Positions 40,557 through 49,233 of a stretch of 64,000 nt of DNA are shown here, in pieces. Source of the DNA: Rhodanobacter thiooxydans (GTDB taxonomy: Bacteria > Pseudomonadota > Gammaproteobacteria > Xanthomonadales > Rhodanobacteraceae). The translations under genes were made by a program, and so were the position numbers. The notes below the pieces were generated by a model, which had not been told where the DNA came from, did no database searches, and saw only the letters and a list, made by a program, of their open reading frames with translations. Location of the stretch: positions 1,054,001 through 1,118,000 of the forward strand of contig NZ_CP127409.1 of assembly GCF_030291135.1 (NCBI RefSeq), written 5' to 3'. Every line of letters starts with the position of its first letter. The stretch's first letter is position 1.

Positions 40557-41351
40557 TCAGAACGCCGGCAGCACGGCGCCGTGGTACTTCTGCTCGATGA
40601 ACGCCTTGATCTCGGGACTGTTCAGAACCCTGGCCAGTTTCTGCACGCGCGGGTCGTTCTGGTTGTCGGGGCGGCCGACCAGGTAGTTCACGTAGGGCGA
40701 GTCCTTGTCCTCGATCAGCAGCGCGTCTTTGGTGGGGTTCAGCCCGGCGGCCAGCGCGTAGTTGGTGTTGATCAGCGCCAGGTCCACCTCGTCCAGCGTG
40801 CGCGGCAGCATCGCCGCCTCCAGTTCGCGGAACTTCAGGTGTTTCGGGTTCGCGATGATGTCCTTCAGCGTGGCCATCTGGTCGGTCGGGTCCTTCAGCG
40901 TGATCAGGCCGTGCTTCGCCAGCAGCAACAGCGCGCGACTGTTGTTGCTGGGATCGTTCGGCAGCGTCACGCTGGCACCGTCGGGCAGCTGGTCGATGCT
41001 CCTGTATTTGTGCGAGTACGCGCCGAACGGCTCGATGTGCACGCCGGTGATGATGGTCAGGCGGGTGCCGCGTTCGCGGTTGAACGCGTCCAGATAGGGC
41101 TTGGTCTGGAAGTAGTTCAGGTCGATGGCCTTCTCGGCTACCTGGGTGTTCGGCTGCACGTAGTCGGCGAACACCTTGATCTGCAGCTCCACGCCTTCCT
41201 TAGCCAGCAGCGGCTTGGCCTGCTTGAGGATTTCCGCGTGCGGCACGGCGGTGGCGGCCACGGTGAGGACATTGTCGTTCTGCTTGCCGGGGCTGGAGCA
41301 GCCGGCCAGCAACAGCAGGGTCAGGGTGAGCGAAGCAAGCAGCAGTCTCAT
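40557..41351 (-). CDS. metQ: Methionine ABC transporter substrate-binding lipoprotein
   Basis: This is a 264-residue NlpA/MetQ family protein. The lipoprotein signal MRLLLASLTLTLLLLAGC gives lipidated Cys18. The mature part starts TVAATAVPHAEILKQAKPLL, with family blocks NYFQTKPYLDAFN, GVHIEPFGAYSHKYRS and TLPNDPSNNSRALLLL (about 115-130). It binds D- or L-methionine in the periplasm and presents it to MetNI. It is the last gene of metN-metI-metQ, but separated from metI by 227 bp that contain a possible tiny membrane peptide. The start with the signal peptide is preferred over a longer reading. Confidence 0.93.
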   Translation of the reverse strand: MRLLLASLTLTLLLLAGCSSPGKQNDNVLTVAATAVPHAEILKQAKPLLAKEGVELQIKVFADYVQPNTQVAEKAIDLNYFQTKPYLDAFNRERGTRLTIITGVHIEPFGAYSHKYRSIDQLPDGASVTLPNDPSNNSRALLLLAKHGLITLKDPTDQMATLKDIIANPKHLKFRELEAAMLPRTLDEVDLALINTNYALAAGLNPTKDALLIEDKDSPYVNYLVGRPDNQNDPRVQKLARVLNSPEIKAFIEQKYHGAVLPAF

Positions 41352-41434
41352 GGCAGATTCACTTGTGCGGTGCACCATGATAAGCCGTCTATACTGCCAA
41401 ACACAAACGCGTGGCACGCGAGGCTTCCGGCGCG

Positions 41435-41512
41435 TCACGACTTCGGCGCGGCATAGCCAGCCAGCAGGAGCAGGGCCAGGATCGCGGCGACGGCGGCGAG
41501 CAGCAGATTCAT
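41435..41512 (-). CDS. Possible 25-residue hydrophobic micro-protein
   Basis: In the metI-metQ gap a minus-strand frame reads MNLLLAAVAAILALLLLAGY followed by AAPKS and TGA. It is one membrane helix with a basic, polar end, the composition of known single-helix regulatory peptides. The ribosome binding site is weak (GAGAG nine bases upstream). It sits between subunits of one transporter, so it might modulate it. That is an inference from position only. Hydrophobic short frames also arise by chance in GC-rich DNA, hence low confidence. Confidence 0.3.
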   Translation of the reverse strand: MNLLLAAVAAILALLLLAGYAAPKS

Positions 41513-41578
41513 GGCGGCGACTCTCGTGGGCGGCCGATGAAAGTAGGCCTCCGATGCCGCCAGACGCAAATGACCAGA

Positions 41579-42256
41579 TCAGCGTTGCTTATAACGCATC
41601 ACGATGTGGTCGCCGATCATCTGCAACAGCTGCACCAGCACGATCAGCAGCACCACGGTGACCAGCATGTAATCGGACTTGTAGCTGAGGTAGCCGTAGC
41701 GGTAGGCCAGGTCGCCCAGGCCGCCGGAGCCGATCGCGCCGCCCATCGCGGTGTAGCCGACCAGCGCGATCGCTGTGACCGTGATGCCGGCGAACAGGCC
41801 GCCGCGGGCTTCCGGCAGCAATACGTGGCGAACGATTTGCCACAGGCTGGCGCCCATCGCCTGGCTGGCCTCGATCACGCCCTGCTGCACCTCGCGCAGC
41901 GCGGTCTCCACCAGCCGCGCGAAGAACGGCGCGGCGCCGATCACCAGTGGCGGGATCGCGCCGCGGATGCCCAGCTTGGTGCCGACCAGGGCGTAGGTGA
42001 CCGGCATCAGCACGATCATCAGGATGATGAACGGCACCGAGCGCAGGATGTTCACCAGCAGCGAGGTCACCGCATAGAGCTTCGGCATCGGCCGCAGCTG
42101 GCCCTTGCCGGTCAGATACAGCAGCACCCCCAGCGGCAGGCCGATCAGCAAGGTGAGGGCGAGCGAGCCGCCCAGCATCAAAAGAGTGTCGATGCAGGCA
42201 CGGCCGATCTCGGCCCAGTCGTCGATGTTCGGAAAGAGTCTTGGCAGCGGGTTCAT
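41579..42256 (-). CDS. metI: Methionine ABC transporter permease
   Basis: This is a 225-residue integral membrane protein with five helices. The MetI-type opening ([21 protein letters not shown]) and the coupling-loop segment [21 protein letters not shown] (about 120-140, the EAA-like motif) contact the ATPase. [22 protein letters not shown] (about 172-193) is a family signature. It forms the channel of the high-affinity methionine uptake system. Its start overlaps the metN stop by four bases. Confidence 0.94.
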   Translation of the reverse strand: MNPLPRLFPNIDDWAEIGRACIDTLLMLGGSLALTLLIGLPLGVLLYLTGKGQLRPMPKLYAVTSLLVNILRSVPFIILMIVLMPVTYALVGTKLGIRGAIPPLVIGAAPFFARLVETALREVQQGVIEASQAMGASLWQIVRHVLLPEARGGLFAGITVTAIALVGYTAMGGAIGSGGLGDLAYRYGYLSYKSDYMLVTVVLLIVLVQLLQMIGDHIVMRYKQR

Positions 42257-43263
42257 CGGTGCAACTCCTCGATCTCGATGCCGGCCTCGCGCAGCATGGC
42301 CAGCGCGGCGTCCACCCGTTCGCCCTGCATCGCCAGGGTGAGCTGGCCGTAGGGCAGGTCCTTGATGCGGTCGATGCGGCCGGCGAGGATGTTGAACTCC
42401 ACGCCGGTCTCGCGCGCCACCTGGCTCAGCGACGGCGTCAGCGTCGCATCACCGCGGAAGCTCAGGCGCAGGATGCGCCCGGGCACCTGGGCGAATGGCG
42501 CCAGTTCGCTGGCCGCTTCCTCGGGCAAGGCCTCGTTGACGAAACGCTTGGTGGTGGAGTGCTGCGGATGCAGGAACACGTCGGCTACTGCGCCACGCTC
42601 CACGATTACGCCGGCGTCGAGCACGGCCACGCGATCGCACACGCGGCGCACCACGTCCATCTCGTGGGTGATCAGCACGATGGTGAGTTTAAGCTCGCGG
42701 TTGATCTCCGCCAGCAGCTCCAGCACCGAGGCGGTGGTCTGCGGGTCGAGCGCACTGGTGGCCTCGTCGCACAGCAGGATGGACGGCCGGTTGGCCAGCG
42801 CGCGGGCGATGCCGACGCGTTGCTTCTGGCCACCGGAAAGCTGAGACGGGTACTTGCCGGCGTGTGCGCTCAAGCCCACCCGCGCCAGCAACTCATCGAC
42901 CCGCGCGCGGATGACGCCGGCGTCGCGTTCGCCGGCCAGCCGCAGCGGAAACGCCACGTTGTCCGCCACCGTCTGCGAGGCGAGCAGGTTGAAGTGCTGG
43001 AAGATCATGCCGATCCGGCGCCGCTGCGCGCGTAGCGCCGGTTCGGCCAGCGCGGTCATCTCGGTGTCGCCCACGAAGATGCGTCCGCCGCTGGGGCGTT
43101 CGAGCAGGTTGATCAGCCGTATAAGCGTCGATTTGCCGGCACCGGACAGTCCGATGATGCCGAACACCTCGCCGTCGGCGATGTCGAGGCTGAACGGCTG
43201 CAGCGCGGGAATGTCCCTGCCGTCGACGCGGTAGGACTTGTGCACATCGACGAAGCGGATCAC
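42253..43263 (-). CDS. metN: Methionine ABC transporter ATP-binding protein
   Basis: This is a 336-residue ATPase with Walker [10 protein letters not shown] (about residues 38-46), the Q-loop, signature QLSGGQKQR (about 141-149), Walker [14 protein letters not shown] and H-loop VLITHEMD. The C-terminal ACT-like regulatory domain (about 265-336, [13 protein letters not shown]) is the part by which methionine inhibits transport in E. coli. The GTG start yields [11 protein letters not shown], like other MetN proteins. An ATG 33 bases upstream is also in frame. It is coupled to metI. Expression may respond to methionine, but no riboswitch or MetJ box was recognised. Confidence 0.94.
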   Translation of the reverse strand: MIRFVDVHKSYRVDGRDIPALQPFSLDIADGEVFGIIGLSGAGKSTLIRLINLLERPSGGRIFVGDTEMTALAEPALRAQRRRIGMIFQHFNLLASQTVADNVAFPLRLAGERDAGVIRARVDELLARVGLSAHAGKYPSQLSGGQKQRVGIARALANRPSILLCDEATSALDPQTTASVLELLAEINRELKLTIVLITHEMDVVRRVCDRVAVLDAGVIVERGAVADVFLHPQHSTTKRFVNEALPEEAASELAPFAQVPGRILRLSFRGDATLTPSLSQVARETGVEFNILAGRIDRIKDLPYGQLTLAMQGERVDAALAMLREAGIEIEELHR

Positions 43264-43364
43264 GGCGGGGAAGTGGCCTGCGGGCGGGTGGGCCATTCTA
43301 TGCCACGGGCAGCGGCGGCGATGGCGTATGCTGACGGATTGATCCATCAAGATGGAGTGCGGCC

Positions 43365-43850
43365 ATGTCCAGCGTCTACGATTTCACCGTCCGCGATATC
43401 GACGGCAACCCGCGCTCGCTCGCCGAATGGCGCGGCAAGACCCTGCTGATCGTCAACGTCGCCTCCAAATGCGGTTTCACGCCGCAATACCAGGGGCTGG
43501 AAACACTGTGGCAGGACCAGCGCGACAAGGGCCTGGTGGTGCTGGGTTTTCCGTGCGACCAGTTCGGCCACCAGGAACCCGGCGACGAGGCCGAGATCCG
43601 GACCTTCTGCAGCACCCAGTACGACGTGACCTTTCCGATGTTCGCCAAGCTCGAGGTGAACGGCGAGCACGCCGATCCGCTGTACAAGTGGCTGAAGAGC
43701 GAAGGCAAGGGCATCCTCGGCAGCGAGTCGATCAAGTGGAACTTCACCAAGTTCCTGGTCGATGCGGACGGCCAGGTGGTGAAGCGCTATGCCTCCACCG
43801 ACACGCCGGAGAAGATCGGCAAGGACACGCGGGCGCGGCTGGGCGGCTGA
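43365..43850 (+). CDS. Glutathione peroxidase family (Cys-type thiol peroxidase)
   Basis: This is a 161-residue protein with the GPx fold. The peroxidatic Cys is in [12 protein letters not shown] (about residues 30-41), where selenocysteine occurs in animal enzymes. The Gln and Trp of the catalytic set lie in [12 protein letters not shown] (about 66-77) and [11 protein letters not shown] (about 127-137). The cysteine in FPCDQF is the usual resolving residue of thioredoxin-dependent members, so electrons may come from thioredoxin rather than glutathione. It diverges from metN over about 100 bp. Confidence 0.92.
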   Translation: MSSVYDFTVRDIDGNPRSLAEWRGKTLLIVNVASKCGFTPQYQGLETLWQDQRDKGLVVLGFPCDQFGHQEPGDEAEIRTFCSTQYDVTFPMFAKLEVNGEHADPLYKWLKSEGKGILGSESIKWNFTKFLVDADGQVVKRYASTDTPEKIGKDTRARLGG

Positions 43851-43990
43851 GCTGCCGTCCACGCCGGCAACTGGCAGCGCCTGGCGCGGCAATCCCGACG
43901 CAGCCTGCCGGCGGTTTGCTCGCTTCTGGTAACCTACGCGGTTCGTGTCGGCACCTGGCCGGCGGACTTGAACCTATTCGCGAGAACCTC

Positions 43991-44473
43991 ATGCAGATTG
44001 CCCAGAACTCCGTTGCCGCCTTCCATTACACGCTGACCGACGACGCGGGCCAGGTCATCGACAGCTCCGAGGGCCGCGAGCCGTTGACCTACCTGCATGG
44101 CAGCGGCCATATCGTGCCGGGCCTGGAAAAGCAGATGGAAGGCCGCGTGGTCGGCGACAAGTTCACCGCCGACGTGGCACCGGAGGAGGGCTATGGCGTC
44201 CATCACGCCGAACTTATGCAGGAAGTGCCGCGCGCGGCGTTTCAGGGCGTCGACGACATCCAGCCCGGCATGCAGTTCCAGGGCCACGGCCCGGAAGGCC
44301 AGATCAACGTCACCGTGACCAAGATCGAGAACGACGTGGTCTTCATCGACGCCAACCACCCGCTGGCCGGCAAGACCCTGCACTTCGCCATCGAGGTGAC
44401 CGATGTGCGCGACGCCACCGCGGAAGAGCTGGAGCACGGCCACGTGCACGGTGCCGGCGGTCATCACCACTGA
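43991..44473 (+). CDS. slyD: SlyD-like FKBP peptidyl-prolyl isomerase
   Basis: This is a 160-residue protein. The FKBP half is AAFHYTLTDDAGQVIDSSEG followed by YLHGSGHIVPGLEKQMEG (about residues 33-50). An IF (insert-in-flap) chaperone domain is at about 65-130 with GYGVHHAELMQEVPRAAF. The end is histidine-rich (HGHVHGAGGHHH) and would bind nickel, though it is much shorter than in E. coli SlyD. It accelerates proline isomerisation and holds unfolded chains in the cytoplasm. A hairpin follows the stop at 44509. Confidence 0.9.
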   Translation: MQIAQNSVAAFHYTLTDDAGQVIDSSEGREPLTYLHGSGHIVPGLEKQMEGRVVGDKFTADVAPEEGYGVHHAELMQEVPRAAFQGVDDIQPGMQFQGHGPEGQINVTVTKIENDVVFIDANHPLAGKTLHFAIEVTDVRDATAEELEHGHVHGAGGHHH

Positions 44474-44508
44474 GCACCGGCGCGGCCTGGCCGCGATCCG
44501 CTGATACG

Positions 44509-44538
44509 CGAAGGCCCGGTGCTTGCACCGGGCCTTCG
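44509..44538. terminator. Hairpin terminator shared by slyD and pldA
   Basis: CGAAGGCCCGGTGC and its exact complement enclose TT, giving a 14-bp GC-rich stem between the convergent slyD-like and phospholipase genes. No T-run follows on either side, so termination may be assisted. Confidence 0.7.
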
Positions 44539-44554
44539 TCGTTCGTGGGCCGAC

Positions 44555-45652
44555 TCAATACCAGTCGAGCAGCGACACGCCCAGTCCCAGATAGGTGGCA
44601 TTGTGGTTGTAGTCGATCAGGCTTTCGCCGTAGCCCTTGAACACCTCCATGTAGCCGCGCAGGTTGCCGGCCACCGGGAAGCTCCAGCTGAAGCGCGCCG
44701 AGCCGTGGCTGTCGCTGCCGCCACGCAGGGAATGGCGCAGCAGCATGCCGAATTCCTGGCCGCGCCATTCATGCACGATCTGCATCTCGCCGCGGCCCAT
44801 GTAGTTGCTGATGTCGGGGTTGTTGTCGTCGCGGCGCGCCTCCGGGACGCGCCACCACGGGCGCAGCATCACGGTCCAGCCGTCGCGCTCGAAGCCGATG
44901 TTGGCGATCACCCGGTTCCAGCTGCGCGACAGCGGATTGCTGCGGCCGTTGGACTGGTGGTTGAAGCCGATGCCGAGCATCCGCCCGTCCCAGCCAAGCA
45001 ACTGGTAGTGGGTGTCGAACACCAGCATCGCCTCGGGTTCGTAATTGGTTTCGCGGAACGGCCGCGACGCCTTGGCGTTGTACACCTGCCAGCGCGAGGA
45101 CTGGGTATAGCCCACCCACAGGTCGCCGGCGTCGCCGAATACGCCCTGCCACAGCTTGGACTTCAGGCTGAGCTGGAACTTCATCTCGGCATTGTCCAGC
45201 TGCTCCCCCGGGCCTGGCACGGTGTTGTCCGGGTTCGGGCTGTGCGGCCGGTTGTTCTGGTTGCTGGTGGCGAATATGGGCAGCACGAACACTGGCTTGT
45301 AGCCGCGGATGTTGAAGGTGCCGAGCTTGCTTTCCGGCGACAGCTCCCAGCGGCTGTCGAGCAGGGACAGCGGGGCGGCCACCTCGCGGTTGGTTTCCGC
45401 GTCGGTGCCGGACGCCTTCTGGCGGTCGCGGCTGAAGATGCCTGGCGTCGCGGTGGCCTGGTCCACCCGTTTCTGCGCGATCGGCAGGTTGACCCGGCCG
45501 GTCGCATGGTCGTAGCAGGCCAGCCGCTGGGCGTCGCTTTCGATCGCGGTACAGGCGCGGATGTCGGTGGGGTCAGGGTTCTGTGCATGCGCGGCGGCGG
45601 TCAGGGTGCCGGCGAACAAGGCCAGAAGGACAGCCGCGGTCGAACGTTTCAT
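44555..45652 (-). CDS. pldA: Outer membrane phospholipase A
   Basis: This is a 365-residue protein with a signal peptide (about residues 1-23, ending AHA) and an OMPLA beta-barrel. The catalytic motif GIGFNHQSNGRSNPLSRSWNR (about residues 229 onward) holds the active His and Ser and the calcium-binding region. The family Asn partner follows within the barrel. The C-terminal residue pattern ending in Trp-Tyr suits BAM insertion. Before the barrel, an N-terminal extension of about 80 residues (CTAIESDAQRLACYDHATGR) is common in Xanthomonadales homologues. It hydrolyses phospholipids that leak into the outer leaflet, as a dimer with calcium. Confidence 0.92.
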   Translation of the reverse strand: MKRSTAAVLLALFAGTLTAAAHAQNPDPTDIRACTAIESDAQRLACYDHATGRVNLPIAQKRVDQATATPGIFSRDRQKASGTDAETNREVAAPLSLLDSRWELSPESKLGTFNIRGYKPVFVLPIFATSNQNNRPHSPNPDNTVPGPGEQLDNAEMKFQLSLKSKLWQGVFGDAGDLWVGYTQSSRWQVYNAKASRPFRETNYEPEAMLVFDTHYQLLGWDGRMLGIGFNHQSNGRSNPLSRSWNRVIANIGFERDGWTVMLRPWWRVPEARRDDNNPDISNYMGRGEMQIVHEWRGQEFGMLLRHSLRGGSDSHGSARFSWSFPVAGNLRGYMEVFKGYGESLIDYNHNATYLGLGVSLLDWY

Positions 45653-45767
45653 GAAGGAAAGTTCCTGGCAGATCAGCGGAGCAGTCTAGCGGAGTGGCGA
45701 TGGACCACGATGACCTGCACATGAAAACGCCGGCCGCGTGTGCGGCCGACGTCTGCGGCACGCGGAC

Positions 45768-46214
45768 TTATTTGCCGGCGACCCAGCGTTCGTACTCGCT
45801 CTTGCTGATGTGGCCGTCACGGTTGTGGTCGGCGTAGAGGAAGTCATTGGCGAGCAGTGGATAGGCCGAAGCCTGCTCTTCGCTGATGTACTTCCCGCCG
45901 CCGGACAACTGCTCGAAAGCGGGTGCCGGGCCGGCCGGCGGAGGTGGCGGCATGCTCGAATGCACGACCAGTTCGCCGGCCGGCGTGTTCATGGTGGCGG
46001 TGTCGGACTGGCCGGTGGGTGAGGCTGTCGCCGGCATGCCCGGTGTAGTCGGCGTCGCTGGCGTCGGTGGCGTCGGTGGAACGGGCGGCACCGGTGTCAT
46101 GCCCGTGGGCGGCGGTGGGGGTGGCGGCGGTACGTCCTGCGCGATCAGGCTGCCGGCGAACAGCAGCGTTGCGGCGGCGAGGGCGGTCAGCAATGGCTTG
46201 CGGGATTTCATCAT
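45768..46214 (-). CDS. Secreted Pro-rich EF-hand protein
   Basis: This is a 148-residue protein with a signal peptide (about residues 3-25, ending LIAQ). A long proline/threonine-rich stretch (PPPPPPPTGMTPVPPVPP onward, residues 28-70) could span the periplasm or cell wall. The C-terminus holds one EF-hand loop DHNRDGHISKSE (about residues 127-138), with all expected oxygen ligands for calcium. A second degenerate hand may precede it. Function unknown. A single EF-hand usually pairs in a dimer. ATG ATG occurs at the start, and either could be used. Confidence 0.75.
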   Translation of the reverse strand: MMKSRKPLLTALAAATLLFAGSLIAQDVPPPPPPPPTGMTPVPPVPPTPPTPATPTTPGMPATASPTGQSDTATMNTPAGELVVHSSMPPPPPAGPAPAFEQLSGGGKYISEEQASAYPLLANDFLYADHNRDGHISKSEYERWVAGK

Positions 46215-46397
46215 CGGTACTCCATGCCAGAATGATCGGTGAGCTTGTGCGGATGCCCGCACTCCATCGGGCGGGAGTTCCGTCCGGCCCAATTCGGGTT
46301 TCACGCTAGCAGGGACTTTGTAAATGTCGGCTCAAAATCCGGGTCACGAGGGCGTGAAGACAGGCTGCCGTTGGGCGCCGCTTCAGGTGCTGGCCGC

Positions 46398-47633
46398 GTG
46401 TTGAGCCTGGCGCAGGCGCGGGCTCTGCAATTGTCGGCGCAGGGCCTGCTGCAGCCGCCGCGGCGAAGGGCCCGGCGCGACGAGGTGGTGGCGGCAGTCG
46501 GGCGCATGCGCCTGCTGCAGATCGATACCATCCACGTGGTGGCGCGCAGCCCCTACCTGGTGCTGCACTCGCGCCTGGGCGATTACCCCGCGGTCTGGCT
46601 GGACGAGGCGCTGGCGCAGGGGCGGCTGGCCGAGTGCTGGGCGCACGAGGCGTGCTTCGTCAGTGCCGCCGATATCGCCTGGCACCGTGGCGGGCACGAC
46701 CATCGTACGCACCACTGGGCACATCGGAACGCGGCGCGGATGCATCGCGAACAACGCGCCGACATGGATGCGCTGCTGCAGGCGATCCGCGTTTCCGGTC
46801 CCGTGCGGGCGGCGGATTTCGCGCGCAGGGACACCGCCAGCAAGCCGGGCTGGTGGGAATGGAAGCCGGAGAAGCGCTGGCTGGAGGCGTGGTTCGCGCT
46901 GGGCGAGCTGATGGTGGCGCGGCGCGACAACTTCCAGCGCGTTTACGATCTGGCCGAAAACGTGCTGGCCCGGCTCGACCCGCCATTCGATCCCGCCGCC
47001 GCACCTTCGGCGGCAGAGCGGCGTCGGCGTTTCATCGTCGACAGCGTGCGCGCGCTGGGGGTGACGCAGGCGGCCTGGATCGCCGACTACTTCCGCCTGA
47101 AGCCGAAGGTCAGCGATCGCGAACTGCTGCCGCTGGTGGCCAGCGGCGAGCTGCTGGCTGTGCCGGTGCAGGGCTGGCGCACGCCCGGCTACGTACACCG
47201 CGATCACGCCGACGCGCTGGACAAGGCGCTGGCCGGGCGCCTGCGCGCTACCCGTACCGTGCTGCTGTCGCCGTTCGACCCGCTGGTGTGGGATCGGGTG
47301 CGCCTGCTGGCGATGTTCGATTTCGAGTACACCCTCGAGTGCTACACGCCGGCGCCGAAGCGCCGCTACGGCTACTTCGTGCTGCCGATCCTGCATCGGG
47401 GCCGGTTGGTCGGCCGGCTCGATGCGAAAGCCCATCGCGGCACCGGCGTGTTCGAGGTCAAGGCCCTGTTCCTGGAACCCGAGGTGTCACCGGAGTCGGC
47501 ACTGGCGCAGGCGGTGGCCGGGGCCATTGCCGAGACCGCCCGCTGGCACGGCACCCCGGAGATCCAGCTGGGGCGCGTCCAGCCGGTGGCGCTGGCGCGG
47601 TTGTTGCGCGCAGCCTGGCGAGATGCCGGCTAG
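46398..47633 (+). CDS. YcaQ/AlkX-like DNA glycosylase family protein (winged helix)
   Basis: This is a 411-residue HTH_42 (YcaQ) family protein. Features are RMRLLQIDTIHVVARSPYLVLHSRLG (about residues 35-60) and LAECWAHEACFVSAADI (about 78-94), typical of the family, then GWWEWKPEKRWLEAWFALGELMVARR and SPFDPLVWDRVR near 290. E. coli YcaQ and the Streptomyces AlzA-type enzymes unhook interstrand DNA crosslinks. This protein is probably in that repair class. The exact substrate range is unknown. GTG is preferred, with TTG three bases on as an alternative. Confidence 0.85.
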   Translation: MLSLAQARALQLSAQGLLQPPRRRARRDEVVAAVGRMRLLQIDTIHVVARSPYLVLHSRLGDYPAVWLDEALAQGRLAECWAHEACFVSAADIAWHRGGHDHRTHHWAHRNAARMHREQRADMDALLQAIRVSGPVRAADFARRDTASKPGWWEWKPEKRWLEAWFALGELMVARRDNFQRVYDLAENVLARLDPPFDPAAAPSAAERRRRFIVDSVRALGVTQAAWIADYFRLKPKVSDRELLPLVASGELLAVPVQGWRTPGYVHRDHADALDKALAGRLRATRTVLLSPFDPLVWDRVRLLAMFDFEYTLECYTPAPKRRYGYFVLPILHRGRLVGRLDAKAHRGTGVFEVKALFLEPEVSPESALAQAVAGAIAETARWHGTPEIQLGRVQPVALARLLRAAWRDAG

Positions 47634-47670
47634 CCGGCGCCTTCGGGACTCGCCCTCGTCATTGACGGAT

Positions 47671-48144
47671 CTACGGTGTGCTGCTGGCCGGCGCCGGATT
47701 CGCCGCGCACGACTTGCCGTGCAGGGCCTCGCGCAGCTGGTTGGCCAGCGAGTTGCAGCGTGCCGCCAGCTGCGGCCGGATCTCCGGGTTCTTCGCGTCG
47801 CGCAGCAGGCTGCTGCGCATCGCCTCGTAGCGGGACTGCAGCTGGTCCGGCGGGAAGATCGCCGCCGCGCGGTGGCAGGCCAGGTAGCTGGAGAGGTAGT
47901 CGTCGCAGGCGGCGATGCCGGTGTTTTCGGACAGCTCGGGCTCGGCGGCGGGCCTGCTGCGGGTGCTCGCGGCACGCTCCCGATGGGTGGGGCTGCTGGC
48001 GGCTTTCGTGGTGGAGGCGGGCGGGGCTGTCGTGGTGGAGGTGGCCGTGGTCCGAGTGCTCTGGGGATGCTGCGCACAACCGGCCAGCAGCAGGAGACCT
48101 CCGAACGCGCTGATCAGGGTCAGGCGGGACAGGGCAGGCATCAT
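47671..48144 (-). CDS. Hypothetical Cys-containing lipoprotein
   Basis: This is a 157-residue protein with a lipoprotein signal (LISAFGGLLLLAGC, Cys near residue 23) and a strong ribosome binding site (GAGGAG five bases upstream). A Ser/Thr/Ala/Pro-rich linker (about 28-70) precedes a helical domain with ACDDYLSSYLACHRAA (about 78-95), RCNSLANQLREALHGKSCA and a last stretch ending in SSTP. The four cysteines of the helical part could pair. No family was recognised. It converges on the YcaQ-like gene. On the other side, the leader of a cold-shock gene begins about 165 bp away. Confidence 0.7.
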   Translation of the reverse strand: MMPALSRLTLISAFGGLLLLAGCAQHPQSTRTTATSTTTAPPASTTKAASSPTHRERAASTRSRPAAEPELSENTGIAACDDYLSSYLACHRAAAIFPPDQLQSRYEAMRSSLLRDAKNPEIRPQLAARCNSLANQLREALHGKSCAANPAPASSTP

Positions 48145-48307
48145 GACTCTCCTCAAGGTGACGACCGTGCCGGTCGGGCGGCCGGTGGATACTGATCCGG
48201 GGCTGGCCGCCACTAGACCGCGCCTGAGGTCAAGAAAATCTGAATTTACCGCCGAATCGGCAAAAGACGCAGAATTCACTCCATTCCGTTCAGCCCCGAT
48301 GTGCCGT

Positions 48308-48330
48308 TATGATCCGCCCACTGTGTTTGC
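48308..48330 (+). promoter_or_regulatory. Promoter and leader-start element of first cold-shock gene
   Basis: CCGTTATGAT (with -10 TATGAT at 48308-48313) is followed four bases later by CCACTGTGTTTGC (48318-48330). The second cold-shock gene has the same layout (48789-48811). Conservation at the transcription start resembles the cold box of csp mRNAs. The leader would be about 150 bases, the usual length for cold-regulated csp genes. Nothing else was found between 48145 and 48307. Confidence 0.5.
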
Positions 48331-48471
48331 CGGGGTCAGCAGAGTTTGTGGCCCGATGCAGCCGATCCGCGATCTGCCTCATCGTTCACCCCTGGGTTGT
48401 TTCCTTGCACACCAGTCAAGTCGGCCGGTCGCCCATGGTGGCCGCGTCCATAAACCCGTGGAGTGATTAAC

Positions 48472-48681
48472 ATGTCTGATCGTCAGATGGGTACCGTCAA
48501 GTGGTTCAACGACGCCAAGGGCTTTGGTTTCATTGCCCGCGACAATGGCCCGGACGTTTTCGTGCATTTCCGCGCCATTACTGGCGGCGGCTTCAAGAGC
48601 CTGCAGGAAGGCCAGCAGGTCTCGTTCAAGGTGGTGCAGGGCCAGAAGGGCCTGCAGGCCGAGGAAGTCACCCCGGCCTGA
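48472..48681 (+). CDS. Cold-shock protein, CspA family (copy 1)
   Basis: This is a 69-residue protein consisting of one cold-shock domain. RNP1 is KGFGFIAR (residues 17-24) and RNP2 is VFVHFR (30-35). It binds single-stranded RNA and DNA and melts structured mRNA. Its ribosome binding site GGAG is well placed. The neighbour at 48939 encodes a close paralogue (about 85% identical by eye), so the pair arose by duplication. The long leader suggests post-transcriptional cold control. A classic terminator follows. Confidence 0.95.
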   Translation: MSDRQMGTVKWFNDAKGFGFIARDNGPDVFVHFRAITGGGFKSLQEGQQVSFKVVQGQKGLQAEEVTPA

Positions 48682-48699
48682 GTGTCGCGTTTGCAGGGG

Positions 48700-48727
48700 A
48701 AAACCGGGCAGCCATGCCCGGTTTTTT
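48700..48727 (+). terminator. Intrinsic terminator after cold-shock copy 1
   Basis: An 11-bp stem (AAAACCGGGCA / TGCCCGGTTTT) with loop GCCA and a T-run to 48727 forms a textbook rho-independent terminator, so the two cold-shock genes are separate transcripts. Confidence 0.9.
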
Positions 48728-48788
48728 CCTGCCCGGATAATGTCCGCGACAGCCTGCTTGACAAATCACTCACGAGCTGAAAATCCGT

Positions 48789-48811
48789 TATGCTTGGGCC
48801 ACTGCGTCTGC
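48789..48811 (+). promoter_or_regulatory. Promoter and leader-start element of second cold-shock gene
   Basis: CCGTTATGCT (-10 TATGCT at 48789-48794) and, four bases on, CCACTGCGTCTGC (48799-48811) repeat the arrangement found before copy 1. The leader would be about 135 bases. Later in it, CGGCCCGTTGGGGCCG can form a short hairpin 40 bp before the start codon. Confidence 0.5.
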
Positions 48812-48938
48812 TTGGCTACGTGAGTGCCCGGTAGGGATTTCCTGAATCCGACTGTTGCACCGGACCCTGCATGCTCAGTAAACCGTCGGCCCGTTGGGGC
48901 CGGTTTGTCTCAGCGTCTGGATAGGATCGGAGTGAGTC

Positions 48939-49148
48939 ATGTCGGATCGTGAAGTAGGTACAGTGAAGTGGTTCAACGACGCCAAGGGTTTCGGTTTCAT
49001 CAGCCGTGAAAATGGCCCTGACGTATTCGTGCATTTCCGCGCCATCACTGGTTCGGGTTTCAAGAGCCTGCAAGAAGGCCAGAAGGTCAGCTTCAAGGTC
49101 GTCGACGGCCAGAAGGGCCTGCAGGCCGAAGACGTCACCCCCGTCTGA
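48939..49148 (+). CDS. Cold-shock protein, CspA family (copy 2)
   Basis: This 69-residue cold-shock domain protein is nearly the same as copy 1. RNP motifs are KGFGFISR and VFVHFR. Differences are mainly near the N-terminus (SDREVG) and in the last strand ([13 protein letters not shown]). It has its own promoter element, long leader and terminator. One member of such pairs is often constitutive and the other cold-induced. The sequence does not say which. Confidence 0.95.
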   Translation: MSDREVGTVKWFNDAKGFGFISRENGPDVFVHFRAITGSGFKSLQEGQKVSFKVVDGQKGLQAEDVTPV

Positions 49149-49172
49149 TCGTGGTGGCGGAATCCGCTTGAG

Positions 49173-49200
49173 GAGGCCGGCGCAAGCCGGCCTCTTTTTT
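49173..49200 (+). terminator. Intrinsic terminator after cold-shock copy 2
   Basis: A perfect 9-bp stem (GAGGCCGGC / GCCGGCCTC) with a GCAA tetraloop is followed by six T residues. Confidence 0.9.
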
Positions 49201-49233
49201 GTAGTGGCGAAGGCAATTCGCTAGCCTGTCGGG

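Noticed and set aside
43264-43364. SAM riboswitch or MetJ box upstream of metN
   Set aside because: The 101-bp gap to the divergent peroxidase gene is too short for a SAM-I element on one strand plus promoters, and no AGACGTCT-like boxes were seen.
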